This document shows positions 1 through 11,271 of a stretch of DNA of 64,000 nt, in pieces (position 1 is the stretch's first letter; every line of letters begins with the position of its first letter). Source of the DNA: Delphinus delphis (taxonomy: Eukaryota > Chordata > Mammalia > Artiodactyla > Delphinidae); assembly GCF_949987515.2 (NCBI RefSeq), contig NC_082690.1, positions 104,840,400 through 104,904,399 of the forward strand. Reading direction: 5' to 3'. The notes beneath the pieces were generated by a model, which did not search any database, was not told where the DNA came from, and worked only from the letters and a program-made list of their open reading frames with translations. Both the position numbers and the translations under genes were made by a program.

Positions 1-699
1 ACAGGGAGGAGGGAGCATAGCCAAACCCTGTTTGGAGGGGAGGATCGGGTGGGAAACAGCGTCCCTCACAGGAGAGTCCGGGGGGAGCTCTAACAGTGAA
101 GTTGCTGGCCAGGTGGTGCGGGAAGGTCAGGACAGAAACTCCTGTTTATCTGTCAGCTGGGGCCATCATGTCCTTTGGACTCTCAGCTCTCCTTTCTGTG
201 TAGCACACCTGCCTGGGTCCTCACCGACCTCTGGCATGACTAGTGGTCACAGGAAGTGGGCTTCCTGCTATCACTGGCACAGCTTCTCCCATCAAGGAAG
301 TTAAGATCAGTATGACATGGCTTCTGTCAGAGAGAAAGTGGTTGGAATTCAAAGCCTACATCAACTACACTGTCTTCTCCGCCCGAGACTACTATTCCAA
401 GGGTTTTCAAGTGTAAACTCCCTCGACCTCTTGCACCAAATTCTCTCCCTCACGACCTCTCTGCAGGGTCAGAGGAAGGCATGTCTTCTCTCAGCTGGAG
501 CTAATCTCGGGACCAGTCTGCCACCCTGACTGTCGCACACTGAGCACCTCCTACTCTATCCCTTATCCCTTATTTCCAGGTTCCATTTTCAAGCCCTTTA
601 TCTCTCCTGACACCTTCTTGTAGGCCACACACAAGCTTGTTTCTTTCCTTCTGCTCTTCGCTTCACAGCTGTGTTCCTTGAAAGAAGGGTGTAGGCACC

Positions 700-1000
700 C
701 CATCTTTTCTTACTTCCCAATCATTGCATTCCAACTCCACCACCCCCAACTCCACCGACACTGCTGGCAAAAGTTGCCAGTGATGTCATAGTGGCTCCCC
801 ATCCAGGGGTGGTCTTCCAGTTTCATCTCACCCCTCAACCCCTCCCTCCTGCTTGACACTCTCCTCCACTCTCCTCTAACGCTGCTTTCATTCTCTGTGT
901 CCTACCCCTCTGGTCTTTCCTTCTCAGCTATTTTCACAGGCTCCTCTTCCTCTGTGGGCCACTTCCTACAACCATTCATTCTTCAAGCAGTAATGGAGCG
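700..1000 (+). mobile_element. L2 LINE fragment
   Basis: Pyrimidine-rich text with the L2 cadence (ccactccac...cttccagtttcatctcac...cctacccctctggtc). It is diverged and its edges are uncertain. Confidence 0.35.
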
Positions 1001-1194
1001 CCAAAAATGGGCCAGGCATGGTCCTCCCCGATGGAGCCCTGTCCCTGGGATTCTGGACTCCTTCTACACTTTCCATGAGACATCTTGTTCCCCCCACCCC
1101 CATGGTTTTAAGCTGTCACTGCTGATTCTTGAAGCTCCAAATTGGGTGCAGACTGCTCTCCACTGAAGTCCTTACAGAGCCTCTCAGCCTCAAG

Positions 1195-1519
1195 TGCGAA
1201 TGTGAACCCATCTTTTGGCCCTGCCTCCCCTGCTTCTCCTGGATTTTCCACTTCAGAGTTCTTTCTGAAATATAAATTTGACCTTGTCATTCCCCTGCTT
1301 CCGCGACCACCATGGGTTACCCCCACCTTGGGAGTACATTCTCAGCTCACGGCAAGCTTTGTATGCCCGGCCTCGCCACCTTGGCCTCTCTGGTCTGCTG
1401 CTTTTTGATCACACCAATGCCCGTCCCACAGAGGGCTTTGGTTAAGTTGTTGCCTCTCCCTGGAATGTTCCTTTTTGTCATACAGTTGCAACTGTATGAC
1501 AGCTTCAACTGTAACAGAA
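1195..1519 (+). mobile_element. L2 LINE fragment
   Basis: Contains the L2-like passage around tttgaccttgtcattcccctgctt at 1279-1302 and continues up to a SINE insertion. A minor hairpin (gttgcaactgtatgac / gtcatacag) sits at 1477-1500. Confidence 0.45.
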
Positions 1520-1536
1520 GCTTTCCTATTTTCTTT

Positions 1537-1677
1537 CTCTTTTTCTTTTATAGTCTTTTTTTTTTTTTTTTCCCCAGCCGCACCACGCAGCATGTGGGAT
1601 CTTAGTTCCCCAACCAGGGGTCGAACCCATGTCCCCTGCAGTGGAAGTCTTAACCACTGGACCACCAGGGAAGTCCC
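1537..1677 (-). mobile_element. Bov-tA-like SINE with 17-bp TSD
   Basis: On the + strand it reads poly-T, then gccgcaccacgcagcatgtg, and ends ccaccagggaagtccc. It is flanked by the direct repeat gctttcctattttcttt at 1520-1536 and 1678-1694. The perfect TSD shows a clean retroposition into older L2 sequence. Confidence 0.9.
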
Positions 1678-1754
1678 GCTTTCCTATTTTCTTTATAGAC
1701 TTTACGTAATAAATTTGCTGTGGTTCTCCCAACTAACTATAAGCTCAGTTTATT

Positions 1755-1950
1755 TCACAAACTTGTTTATGAGCATCTACTATGTTCCAGGCGCTGTTCT
1801 AACATTGTGAATGTTAAACTCATTCAGATCCTGCCACAGTGACCTATGAGGAGGGATTCTTAACCCTTTTTATAAATGAGGAAACTGAACCCCCGAAGCT
1901 GTGCAGCTTGAGCAAGGTGACATGTTCACTGCAAGGGTCCCTGCTGGACC
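1755..1950 (-). mobile_element. MIR SINE
   Basis: Contains the MIR core in antisense: gagcatctactatgttccaggcgctgttct, then tataaatgaggaaactgaa. MIRs are ancient in mammals. Confidence 0.65.
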
Positions 1951-1954
1951 ACTA

Positions 1955-2060
1955 CACTGTGTTCCCTCTCAGAGCAGGTATCTGTCTTGCCCACGGTATT
2001 CCCAGTGCCTACAGCAGTGCCTGCTACCTAGTAGATACTCAATAAATATTTGCTGCCTGG
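1955..2060 (+). mobile_element. L2 3' end
   Basis: Shows the L2 3' end pattern: cagtgcctgctacctagtagatactcaataaatatttg. Confidence 0.7.
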
Positions 2061-2258
2061 ATAACCAAATAACCATCCCCTACAGAGGACAAAGCCCCAT
2101 CCACTTGCTGAATATGGTGGGAGAAGTCCTCTAGGCTAGGATTCCCTCTGTAGGCTCGGTCCTTGTCAGCTGTGCTGCTGTGTCTAGAGCACACCACGGA
2201 TGGGAAGCACCCTTCCTCCACCATCTTCTTGGTGAACATCAAAACCTCAGTAACTTCA

Positions 2259-2557
2259 GGCTTCCCTGGTGGCGCAGTGGTTAAGAATCTGCCTGCCAAT
2301 GCAGGGGACACGGGTTCGAGCCCTGGTCTGGGAAGATCCCACACGCCGCGGAGCAACTAAGCCCGTGAGCCATAACTACTGAGCCTGCACGTGTGGAGCC
2401 TGTGCTCCACAGTGGGAGAGGCCGTGTCTGTGAGAGGCCCGCGCACCACAATGAAGAGTGGCCCCCACTCGCCGCAACTGGAGAAAGCCCTCGCACAGAA
2501 TCGAAGACCCAACACAGCCAAAAATAAATTAATTAATTAAAACAAACAAACAAAAAG
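2259..2557 (+). mobile_element. CHR SINE, long form, with 17-bp TSD
   Basis: Full-length, from cttccctggtggcgcagtgg through the tRNA-like B box (gggttcgagccc) to a tail of aaataaattaatt and (aaac)n. Flanked by aaacctcagtaacttca at 2242-2258 and 2558-2574. It is the only plus-strand CHR copy upstream of the gene. Confidence 0.95.
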
Positions 2558-2574
2558 AAACCTCAGTAACTTCA

Positions 2575-2760
2575 AGCATCACCTCCTCCATGAAGCCTTC
2601 CCTGCCTGGACACCCCTCCCCGACAGCAGACTTGGCCCCTCCCACCTTTGTGCCCTCACAGTATCCTGTACAGACCGTGTATATATCCTGCATAGACCTG
2701 GCGGCCATCAGGGCACTTGTCTTGGATTACACCTGATGTGCATATAGTTATTATTAGACC
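2575..2760 (+). mobile_element. L2 LINE fragment
   Basis: The passage ctcctccatgaagccttccctgcctgg is a standard L2 landmark. It probably continued from the L2 fragment ending near 2060 before other insertions. Confidence 0.6.
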
Positions 2761-2989
2761 CTTTCACTGTTTCAAAGGGTCTCAGCTTGGTGGTTAATTT
2801 ATATGGTCACCTGACCTGCCCCAACATGGTCTCATTCACACTCACCTTGCAACCCCAGGGCCAAACACACTGTCTCAAACAGACAGGTGCTCTTTCTTAG
2901 GAAGGAACGAATGAACAAACATTTGATCTGATGGTGAAAAATGCCATCAATTTGAGGAGTAGCAGGAAAAGTAAGTATCAGAAGACATG

Positions 2990-3140
2990 GTTTATGGTTC
3001 CAATGTCATTACTAAACTAGCTGCATGACCTTGGCCAAGCTATTTAACATCTTTGGGCCTCAGACTGCCAGTTGTTTAAAATGAGCAGGCTGGATTAAAT
3101 GACCTGTGAGCTCCATGCCAACTCTAAGATTCTGTAATTT
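2990..3140 (+). mobile_element. MIR SINE
   Basis: Sense MIR text: gcatgaccttggccaagctatttaacatctttgggcctcag, followed by a diverged 3' part. Confidence 0.6.
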
Positions 3141-3354
3141 AGTGCTAATATCCCCTTTAAATGGAGGAGGACCTAGTAGGCGCCATAGGGAAAAAGTTAA
3201 TGCGGCACCTGAGTAAACACACCATGAAGTCCTGGAGGAGAGAGAAGTACTGCTGCAGCTCCTGGGACTGTGCAGGAACTCTCTTCACTTCTCCCTTTCT
3301 GAGCTCTGCCATGCTGTTGCTTGTCAATGCACGTTGGCATTTTCGAAGTGGTCA

Positions 3355-3435
3355 TTTTTTTTCTTCTCTAAACTGTAAGCTCCTTGAGGGCAGGGTCCAA
3401 GTCTTATATTTTAAATCTTGAAGACCCAGCAGGTA
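3355..3435 (+). mobile_element. L2 3' fragment
   Basis: Shows aactgtaagctccttgagggcagggtcc, the L2 3' landmark. The very end of the element is missing. Confidence 0.6.
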
Positions 3436-5175
3436 GTTAGAAACTGGCATGTATTTTGTGGTTACTGATGATAATAGTCATATAGAGATCCAGTCAAGTG
3501 TGAGACACTGGGTGGCAGATTTAATGAGTAACAAACCAGAGAATGAAGAGAAAGCCCTGGAAATTAGCGGCATTGTTCTACTATCAATTAGCGGCATTCA
3601 AATTGCATGCCTGTGTATTAGGGAGCAACTTAAATGCATATAGAAAGAAATATGGTCCCTTCAAGAGGAATAACGTGGATTCAGAACAAGGAAACCTCTG
3701 CCATTTCTACATTTATCTTCCAGCGAGCCGGAATTGAGAACTCAATTTGCCCACTTTTCTGAATTTGTTGACTATAAAAATGCATAAAATATAGGAAACA
3801 GTAAATATGTACTTAATAGTGAAATGACATAGAAAATGCTAAAATATATTATAAAAATATTAACTTTTATATAAAACATAAACCTTCACCGGTATAAACA
3901 TATGCATTAAAAACATTGATGTGTAAATCTTGTAAGCAGTTTCAATAATAATGGACTAAGGTATAGATCTAGTATCTCCCACATTCCTTATACCAATAAA
4001 ATTATACAGGAATAGAAAGTTAACTAAGGATATGCAGCTTACCAATAAGAAGAGAATTAGATCAACAGTAGTAGCAGATCTAGTAATTATGACCAAATCA
4101 AAACATGAACTCTAAGCTGTGGCAAATCAAGTATAGCTGCAAAAAATATAACATGGAAATCTTACCTTAAACGCAGTCAATAATTTCTTGCAGTCCCCCA
4201 GAGAGGGTAAAAATAGATTTAGCCAGAAAGAAAATGAAGACTGAATACATTTCACAGTTTAAATATTTAGCGAGCATTTTGGGAAAAAAGGAGATTGTCA
4301 TTTTAAAATTACATTCAAAGATAATGAACAGTAGTATAATTAAGAGACATTTTGAAAAAAAGTTGGCTGAAGATATTAAGTTTATAATATTACATCAAAA
4401 GCTGTGGTCTGATATGGACTCTATAGAGGACACCCAGAAACTGGAGACGGCAGAGATAAGCAGAACAGAAAGACTAGATTACAAGAGAAGCTGGAATAAA
4501 GAGGGTGAAGTACTTGGCCTAAGATTTGCAAACATACATTCTGGCTCGGTTTGCAGTAGTAGGGGTTTTAGTTTCTATCACCTCTATTCCAGTTGAAGTG
4601 ACAGCTGCAGGAACAGTTTACCTGGAACAATTGGTATTACACCAACACTCTGCTCCAGAACACATGTGCCTCTCTTACTCTGTCAAAATCAAACTTTTCT
4701 GCAAGCGTTCAAAGCCCTGCAGCCTTCACACTCTTCTGTCCCTCAGAAGCATCACTGCTTTCTTCATTGATTCAATAAACACCAAAGAGTGAGTAAGTGC
4801 CGACTCTGCCTGGCACTGTTCTAGGCACTGGGCATGCATTGGTGAACATGAACAAAATGAACAAAACTTCCTGCCCCATGGGGCCTACAGCCAAGCGGAA
4901 TTCTATACCGAGTTCTTATTGTCTACATTATCTTCCAGTGATTCACTGTAATGACAAACGTTCTCTTAGTATGTCATATCTTCATGGCATCTCCTCCATG
5001 ATACAAAGCCTGCAAGGGTAAAAGCCAAGCTTTCTAAATTTTCAAATCTCCTTTTTCCATCCAAGCCCTTAATTTAGTGTTAAGCACAAGGTACTCAGTA
5101 ACAAAACAAATCCTTCTTGTAGGAAAATAAATAAAAAGAAATAGTAGAACCAGCAACCTTTCTTTCTTATGTATA

Positions 5176-5520
5176 TATAAATTTATTTATTTATTGTTTG
5201 GCTGCGTTGTGTCTTCGTTGTTGCATGTGGGCTTTCTCTAGTTGCGGCGAGTGGGGCTACTCTTCATTGCAGTACCCGGGCTTCTCGCTGCGGTGGCTTC
5301 TCTTGCTGTGGAGCACGGGCTCTAGGCGTGCGGGCTTCAGTAGTTGTGGCACGCGGGCTCAATAGTTGTGGCTCGCGGGCTCTAGAGTGCAGGCTCAGTA
5401 GTTGTGGCACATGGGCTTAGTTGCTCCGCGGCATGTGGGATCTTCCCGGACCAGGGCTCGAACTCATGTCCCCTGCACTGGAAGGCGGATTCTTAACCAC
5501 TGCGCCACCAGGGAAGTCCC
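5176..5520 (-). mobile_element. CHR SINE, long form
   Basis: AT-rich tail (aaatttatttatttatt), then ggctgcgttgtgtcttcg, ending ccaccagggaagtccc. Any TSD is imperfect (acctttct / atcctttct). It is the last SINE before an 8.8-kb SINE-free zone covering the promoter and first coding exon. Confidence 0.9.
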
Positions 5521-6949
5521 AATCCTTTCTAAATATATTATCTTCCAGCTTCCATAGGAAGCTGCTCATTAGTCCATTTGACTCCACAATAATCCTAGGA
5601 GGAAACAGGGCAGGAGTCATGATCTCTGTTTTATTAAAGAAAGAAGTTCCTTATAGGTTACAGGACTGGACTAATAGCACACATCTGGTAAGGCCCCTCA
5701 CAAAGCAGCTGAAACAGTACCAGACTTAACCGTAGCTGACAAAAGGCAGTGAATGCCTTCGAAGAAGATGGGCAAAGATCAGACCCTCTGGGAGGATCTA
5801 GGAACAGGCCTAAGTGTTTAGGCAACTAGCCCTTTGCGGATGTGGCTGGGGCACCCCACAGCTAACAGCCGTCACCAGATGCCAGCAAACAAGCACAGGG
5901 TTGCAAACACACCCTGGAACTCTAGGGTGACAGAAACGTCCCCCTACCAAATACAGGTGTCGTGAGGCACAGGGCTCAGCATCTTTCAGGCCCACTCTCG
6001 GAAAGGGCAGGAAGATTCTCCCTTTTAGAAGTGGAAGTGAGCGTGGCCTGGCCCCAAGGCAAAGCTAAGGCTGCTAAAAGAGCGGGTGGATCCCAGATGC
6101 TGCTGCAGCTGCCCCACAGCCAGTCAACCCCATGACTCAGGAGAGGTGGGTCTGCACAAAAGCAGGCCAAAGGCCTGGTGAAAATGGCAGCAAGGAGAGA
6201 CTGGGCCAGGGAGGGCTTTTGTCCTATAGTCCCAAGGAAAGGGTCAACCGTGTTTCATGAAATTTAAGAGAATCTCACGTGCCACTGATGTTCAATGATA
6301 CAAGAATCTGCAGGGCATTTCTGGCTTCCTTTCTTTTCTTGATCAATTCAGATTTTACTTTCAGACTCAAAAGAAAACTTTCTATCCCTTAAAACTCACG
6401 ATCACCCAACACCTAATTTTTATCCCTCCTAGGGTTGACACGGTAAGTATCTGATATTGATTTTGGAAGGTCTTTTGAGGGACTCAGATGTGGCCTGGCC
6501 CCTGCCTTCAAGGAACTTCCAGTCCAGTGAAGGGGGGTGGAGAAAGATGTTCAGGAAATGATTAAGTTACAAAACTAGACAGCACGTGATGAGGGTGCAC
6601 CAAACATGGGTAAAGGGAAGTGGGCAAGCAAGGTCTACTCCGCTGATGACATGGGCATGGCTGGAGAGAGGAATGAGCACAGCAGGTGGGGAGCAGCAGA
6701 GTGATGGAGAGAATGATTTAAAGAAAGAGACCTCAGGATGATCAGGTGATGATCAGGGAGAGGCAGACAGAGTCAGGGACAAGAGAAAACTGGAGATCAG
6801 AGACACCAGGGGTTGGAGAGGAGAGACTAGGATCCAGGAAAGGAAAGAGGAAAAGCTATGTAAGTCACTCCTTACACTCTAAATTTGCTTAAACAGTGAA
6901 GCATCTGTACTTAAAACTTCCCTCGAAACTGGAGGTCAGAAACACAGTA

Positions 6950-7160
6950 AATACTCATAATCCATGGCTACTATGTGTCAGACACTGGGCTTTAAGACAT
7001 TATTTACCTCATCCTGAGAGTTAGGTATTTTTCCCACTGTATAGATGAAAAACCCAGGCTTTGAGGAGTTCATTAGGACTGACTAGCTGGTAGCCAGCTG
7101 AGTAGACCTTCTGTCTTTGATGCCAATACTTTTTAATTACTGGCTATGCTACCTCCCAGG
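6950..7160 (-). mobile_element. MIR SINE
   Basis: Antisense MIR: ggctactatgtgtcagacactgggc, then gtatagatgaaaaacccaggc and a degraded remainder. Confidence 0.6.
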
Positions 7161-8489
7161 GGCTCTTCAAGACCAACTCTTCTATTTCGGTTTAGACCTA
7201 CACTGTTTGGGATATCCCTACTTCCTCCTGAACATTTAGGGAGTGCAGAGAAATCAGAAATAGCTTAACTTAATTGACCAGACTACAGGGTTCTCTTTTC
7301 TCTCACTAAAGTCTCTCCAAGGAAGTGGGTGATCTGAATTTTGACTCTCAGCATTTGAGGGGTCTTAGCTTTGCTCAAGAAAGCAGAGGTTTGTTAATAT
7401 CTTATTAAGGTACCAGCTTATTCCAGTCAGGGATTCTCTTCTCAATGCTTCTAGAAGGAATTTTTCTTTCCTTCTTTCCCTCTATTACTCTCCCCCTCTC
7501 CCTGCAGCTGCAGGTGAAGTCATATAGCTGTTCACAGTTCTAGTGGCCTTCTCGGGGAATCCCCAATCTCTGTTCTCCTTGAAAATGGCTCTTTTAGGGC
7601 AAAGCAGTGAGCCTCATGATATGCCCTTGCCAACCAGAGCCGTTGTGATTTTGGGGGGGTGGGAATCACTGGCCATCTGCCTATCTCTTATCTCACCCTG
7701 CACATCTGCTTTGGAATATTAACAAAGCCTGCCTGTGGAGAAACCACCGTGTATATGTTTAAACATCATGTTGCCCAGTGCAGACTAGTTAACAAATAGT
7801 TTTCAACTGGAAAAGAGCTGGCTGCAATCTGACAAACCTTTACTCGCAGTCCTGTTCAAAGTAAGTATTACTATTATTGTTCTTGAAGCCTTCTTAGGTT
7901 TCGTCCCAGCATACCCACCTGAGTTAAACCTGTAGGAGGCATCTGTTATCTGAAGGTGAGCAACTCAGTTCACTGACGGTTAATTACTTTAAGGGGTCCT
8001 GGATCTTAAGACCAAGTTGAGTTTCTGCTAGAGACCTCCTTCTCTCTCTCTTTGCCCCCAAGTATCTCATGGGTTTATAGGGATGAGTGGGAAGGAAATA
8101 AAGCCATTTATTTTGCAAATAGCCATGAGGCCTGACAATGGCAAAAGTCTTTCTCTCCTTCTTAAAGACAATACAAACAAGCTGCTGCCTTTTTCTATAC
8201 CTGCAGAGAGCCAGATGCCTATGGGATGGCATGTGGTAGTGCCAATGTTAAAGACTGCTGCCTTTTAAATATATTTTACTGTAGTCTGAAAGGCTTAGGC
8301 TTTAGGCCTGATAATTTTGGGTGAAGCTCTTCATTTGCCCTGAAAATCTAAGAAGTCTGAACAAAACTAGTGTTAGAATAAAGAATATTTCCCAGTGACT
8401 GGAATGCAAGAGGGTGATACCATGTTAACAAACCTTTTGTGTTGTTTGTGAGAAGTTGAAGTCTGGTGTGGCAAAGCACTAAACTCTTC

Positions 8490-8640
8490 TCTGTTAGAGT
8501 AGTCATGCAAGCTGTTTAACCTTTCTGTACTTCAAGTGTCTATCTTTGAAATGAGTCTAATGGTACCTACACTTTAGCTTGTCCCCTAAGGATGTTGTGA
8601 GACAAAGCAGAGAATGTCCGTAAAGCTCCCCAAGTTTGCA
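8490..8640 (+). mobile_element. MIR SINE
   Basis: Sense MIR: aagctgtttaacctttctgtacttcaag, then atgagtctaatggtacctac and aaggatgttgtgag. It lies 300-450 bp before the CpG island. Confidence 0.55.
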
Positions 8641-10055
8641 TGTAGAAAAACCTCATGTGCTAATAAATAATGATACTTTGGGTTTACATACTGCCTTTGC
8701 CCTACAGTCCAAACCTTGACAGAAATAGAAGATATCATTATTTCAATTATTGTCTTTCTCTAACGTCTTCCTAAAAGAGTTCCATGTTGTTCATGGAAGT
8801 TATATGATTCACTCCATGCCCTTCCTCTCTCCTCCATCCCCGGATCCCAGGAATCAAGAGTTTAAAAGGTAGGAAACCAAGGCAGGGAGAAAAAAGATCT
8901 ATGTGACACCTCTCAGCAAGAGTGTAGTGAAGCCAACAGAGCTGACCCGGGTGCGTTAACGCCCAAGCCACGGTCCTTTACGGGATTTATAATTTAAACG
9001 GGCCCCAAAGCACGAGATTGGCTGGGGAAATGCCCTGATCGCGGTTGGGCTGCTCGCATGGCGTTGCTCAGATACCTCTGGCCGGGCTCCGTCGACGTCC
9101 CCAGCCTGCTAGCCCGTCGGGCAGCTGTCGAGCCGCGGGAGCCCGTTCGTGGGCAGGGCTGGCGCGGCTCGGCGGCCGCTGCCCCGTCGCTGACCCTCGC
9201 GCGAAGCTGCGCGCACCGAGAGAAGACATCTTCCCGGCCGGGCCTCCAGCGCCCGCCGCGGCCCGGGGCGGCGGGGTCGGCCCGCGGGCTCGGGACAGCT
9301 CGCGCACCCCTCCGTGGGGGGCGCCCCGACTCGCCGGGGGCGGGGTCACGTCCCACCCGGGCCGCCGGGGGCACGGGCGCTGCGGAAACCTGAGCGTGGC
9401 CGAGGAGCGGGGGCTTGCAGGGCCACCTCCCCGGGCGCCTCGGGCCCGCGGTGGGCGCGCCGGCCGCCACCGCCCCCGGGCCGTCGCGGCGACCACTCCC
9501 GCGCCTGGTACCTGTGGACTCCCTTGTCAAGAGCCCGGAGCTCCCCCGGGGGAGCCGAGCCCAGGACAGACATGCTACTCCCGTTTCCTGCCCCTTCGGA
9601 GCGGCGAGGAGTGGGTGAGGCGGGACCGGGCTGCTGCACCGAGGAGGCCCCCGAGCCGAGGGCGGACTGGCCCCGCGGCGAGGGCGCCAGGGCCTGCCCG
9701 GTGATGGCGGGCAGGCCGGCCTCGGCCCATCGGTGGGCGCGTGAGGGGAGGGAAGCCGGCGGGAAGGCGCTCCTTCCCTGCGCCCCCTCGCCCTGGGCAG
9801 TCTGGCCGGCCGGGCCCAGCAGCCTGACCCCGGGAGACCCCGCTTTGAGGCGGGCAACGGCTGCCCTCGCCCAGGCCGCCCGGCCCTCAGGTTGTGCGAC
9901 TGTGACGGGCTCACTCGCGCAGAGGGCGGTTGAAGGGGAATGGGGCGCTTCTCCCCTCTGCTTGGGGAGGGGGGTGTTGTGCTTTGTGGGGGGTCGGGGG
10001 GTCACCACCCTCCCAGAAGAGGTGGGGGAGGGCCGCCGGCGCAGCTGGTCGGCGA

Positions 10056-10064
10056 GGGGCGGGG
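10056..10064 (+). promoter_or_regulatory. GC box (Sp1/KLF-type)
   Basis: Exact GGGGCGGGG inside the CpG island, about 400 bp upstream of the inferred transcription start. Such matches are common by chance in DNA of this composition, so occupancy is inference. Confidence 0.4.
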
Positions 10065-10240
10065 TCACAGAGGCGAAGTGTGTGTTCGAGCGAGGGCGTG
10101 TGGGGGGCAGGGCGCGCGCGGAGGAGGATCTGTGGCCTGCGCGCAGGCGCGAGCAGCGGGCCGGGCCCGAGCCCTGGAAGAAGGCCGACGGGGAGCGGGG
10201 GCGGTGGGCCGGCGGGAGGGCGGGCAGGCTGACGCTAGGG

Positions 10241-10249
10241 GGGGCGGGG
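10241..10249 (+). promoter_or_regulatory. GC box (Sp1/KLF-type)
   Basis: Second exact GGGGCGGGG, preceded by a G run, about 200 bp upstream of the inferred start. It is followed by alternating CG-rich NRF1-like sequence at 10291-10312. Confidence 0.4.
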
Positions 10250-10354
10250 AGCCGCGTCGGCGTCGCGGGGGCGCGGGCGATTCGAGGCCGACGCATCCGC
10301 GCGTGCGCGCGCCGGCAAAGTGTCCGCGTTAGAGGGGAGTGACGCGTGCGCGTT

Positions 10355-10360
10355 CACGTG
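10355..10360 (+). promoter_or_regulatory. E-box CACGTG
   Basis: Palindromic CACGTG containing a CpG, in the context gttCACGTGcacc. It is a class-B E-box that MYC/MAX or USF factors could bind, about 100 bp upstream of the inferred start. Confidence 0.4.
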
Positions 10361-10445
10361 CACCCCGGAGAGCGGTAAGCAGCGAGGAGAGGCTTGAAGG
10401 GGGGTGGGGGGTGGAGAGGCTAGCCGAAGGAGGGGTGGGGAGGCG

Positions 10446-10456
10446 GCGCCTGCGCA
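10446..10456 (+). promoter_or_regulatory. NRF1-like site
   Basis: GCGCCTGCGCA matches the common one-mismatch form of the NRF1 palindrome. It is about 55 bp before the YY1 motif, a typical core-promoter position for nuclear housekeeping genes. Its function is inferred. Confidence 0.4.
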
Positions 10457-10500
10457 GTGCGCCGCGGAGGAGCTGTGTGTATGTGAGAGTCTGACGGGTT

Positions 10501-10512
10501 CAAAATGGCGGC
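10501..10512 (+). promoter_or_regulatory. YY1 motif overlapping a 5' UTR ATG
   Basis: CAAAATGGCGGC matches the YY1 consensus AANATGGCGGC in the orientation typical of promoters, where it usually sits just downstream of the transcription start. It is the best sequence clue that KDM2A transcription starts shortly upstream. The same bases supply the ATG of a short upstream reading frame. Confidence 0.6.
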
Positions 10513-10540
10513 GGCTGCTTCAGCGGCTCCTCCTGTGTGA
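10505..10540 (+). CDS. Short upstream ORF in the KDM2A 5' UTR
   Basis: ATG at 10505 opens an 11-codon frame, MAAAASAAPPV, closed by TGA at 10538-10540. The start context (caaaATGg) has A at -3 and G at +4, favourable for initiation. If transcription starts upstream of it, ribosomes would meet this uORF before the main start, so it could lower KDM2A translation. Whether it is transcribed or translated is inference. The peptide is low-complexity and probably has no function of its own. Confidence 0.45.
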   Translation: MAAAASAAPPV

Positions 10541-10565
10541 GGGAAACAACACCCCTCCCCGGCAG

Positions 10566-10583
10566 CGGCGGCGGCGGCGGCGG
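10566..10583 (+). repeat. CGG trinucleotide run in the 5' UTR
   Basis: Six uninterrupted CGG units, then CTGCGG. This class of repeat is prone to length change in 5' UTRs, but the copy number here is small. Confidence 0.8.
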
Positions 10584-11271
10584 CTGCGGCTCGCAGAGCA
10601 CCTTCCCAGCGGCTGGGCCTGTCGCCGCTCCGTCTATCCTGGGCAGGGGGCGCTTCGGGAGGAGGGGCAACGCCAGGGGGCCCATCCCCCGGAATCCCTC
10701 CTCTGCGACTGGGGAGTAGCCGGGGGCTCGTCCCGCAGCGCGGAGCCCGGGCTGAGGGGGAGACGCGAGGGGAGCCGGGGCCCCCAGCCCGGCGCGCCGC
10801 GCCGCTCCCGCCCTCTCCGCCCCCCGGGGCCGGGGCCCGCGTTCCGGGGGGCCGGGGCGGCGCGGGCAGCCTCGGGTCGGCCGGTCTCAGCTGATCGGCC
10901 GCCGCTCCCGGGCTCCGGCGGTGGCCGAGCGGCTACTTGTCTAGGGCACGGCGGCCCCGCGGCCGGGGCTGGCCCGGGGCTCGGGCTCGGGCTGCTGACC
11001 GCTGGCCCGGGGGAGGCGGGGGCGCCCCGGGCTCGGCGCCGAGGGGTCGCGCTCCCCTCTCCTGACGCCTCAGACTCCCGGTCTCCAAAGCCAGAAGAGG
11101 AGGTTTGATTCAGCAACTGTTTCCTCTCTTTTCCGGGTCGCTGTGACCCTCTGGATACTGGGTTGATCCACGGAAAAAACCCGAAGACGACGTTTGGGAT
11201 TTAATTTTTCCTCTCAGTTTTTGGAATCTTTTACTTCTCACTTGGACAAGAACTCACGAGCAAAATCCCCG

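Larger units (their letters stand above)
1..8939. other. Intergenic region upstream of KDM2A
   Basis: No coding gene is supported here. The stretch carries L2 and MIR fragments and three SINEs, listed separately. I see nothing recognisable in about 1-700, 3440-4740 (AT-rich, unique-looking), 5521-6950 or 7160-8480. In human the upstream neighbour is RHOD (established synteny), but I recognise no RHOD exon. That fits a gene end lying further away. Confidence 0.6.
10450..11271 (+). other. KDM2A: KDM2A exon 1 (5' UTR, start approximate)
   Basis: Inferred non-coding first exon. The 3' edge is a good donor: exon ...aaaatccccG, then GTGAGATTC from 11272. The 5' edge is a guess based on the YY1 and NRF1 motifs. 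Sequence character shifts from extreme GC (10450-11110) to a mixed, conserved-looking stretch (11110-11271). A CGG run and at least one uORF lie inside. An alternative donor AGCG|GTAAGC sits at 10374/10375, so a shorter upstream first exon is possible. Confidence 0.6.

Noticed and set aside
1477..1500. Perfect short hairpin gtcatacagttgcaactgtatgac as a regulatory or small-RNA element
   Set aside because: A 24-bp palindrome inside degraded L2 sequence, without a longer stem or any other sign of function.
4234..4596. 120-codon frame starting MKTEYISQFKYLAS
   Set aside because: Lys/Ile-rich frame in AT-rich intergenic DNA with no recognised domain and no gene structure around it.
8994..10342. 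Open frames of 219-342 codons on both strands of the CpG island
   Set aside because: Stop codons are rare in such GC-rich DNA. The frames overlap each other on both strands, are Pro/Arg/Gly/Ala-rich, and show no domain or splice logic.
10404..11116. 234-codon (+) and 160-codon (-) frames in the KDM2A first exon
   Set aside because: Same composition artefact. The region is better explained as 5' UTR ahead of the KDM2A start at 12564.
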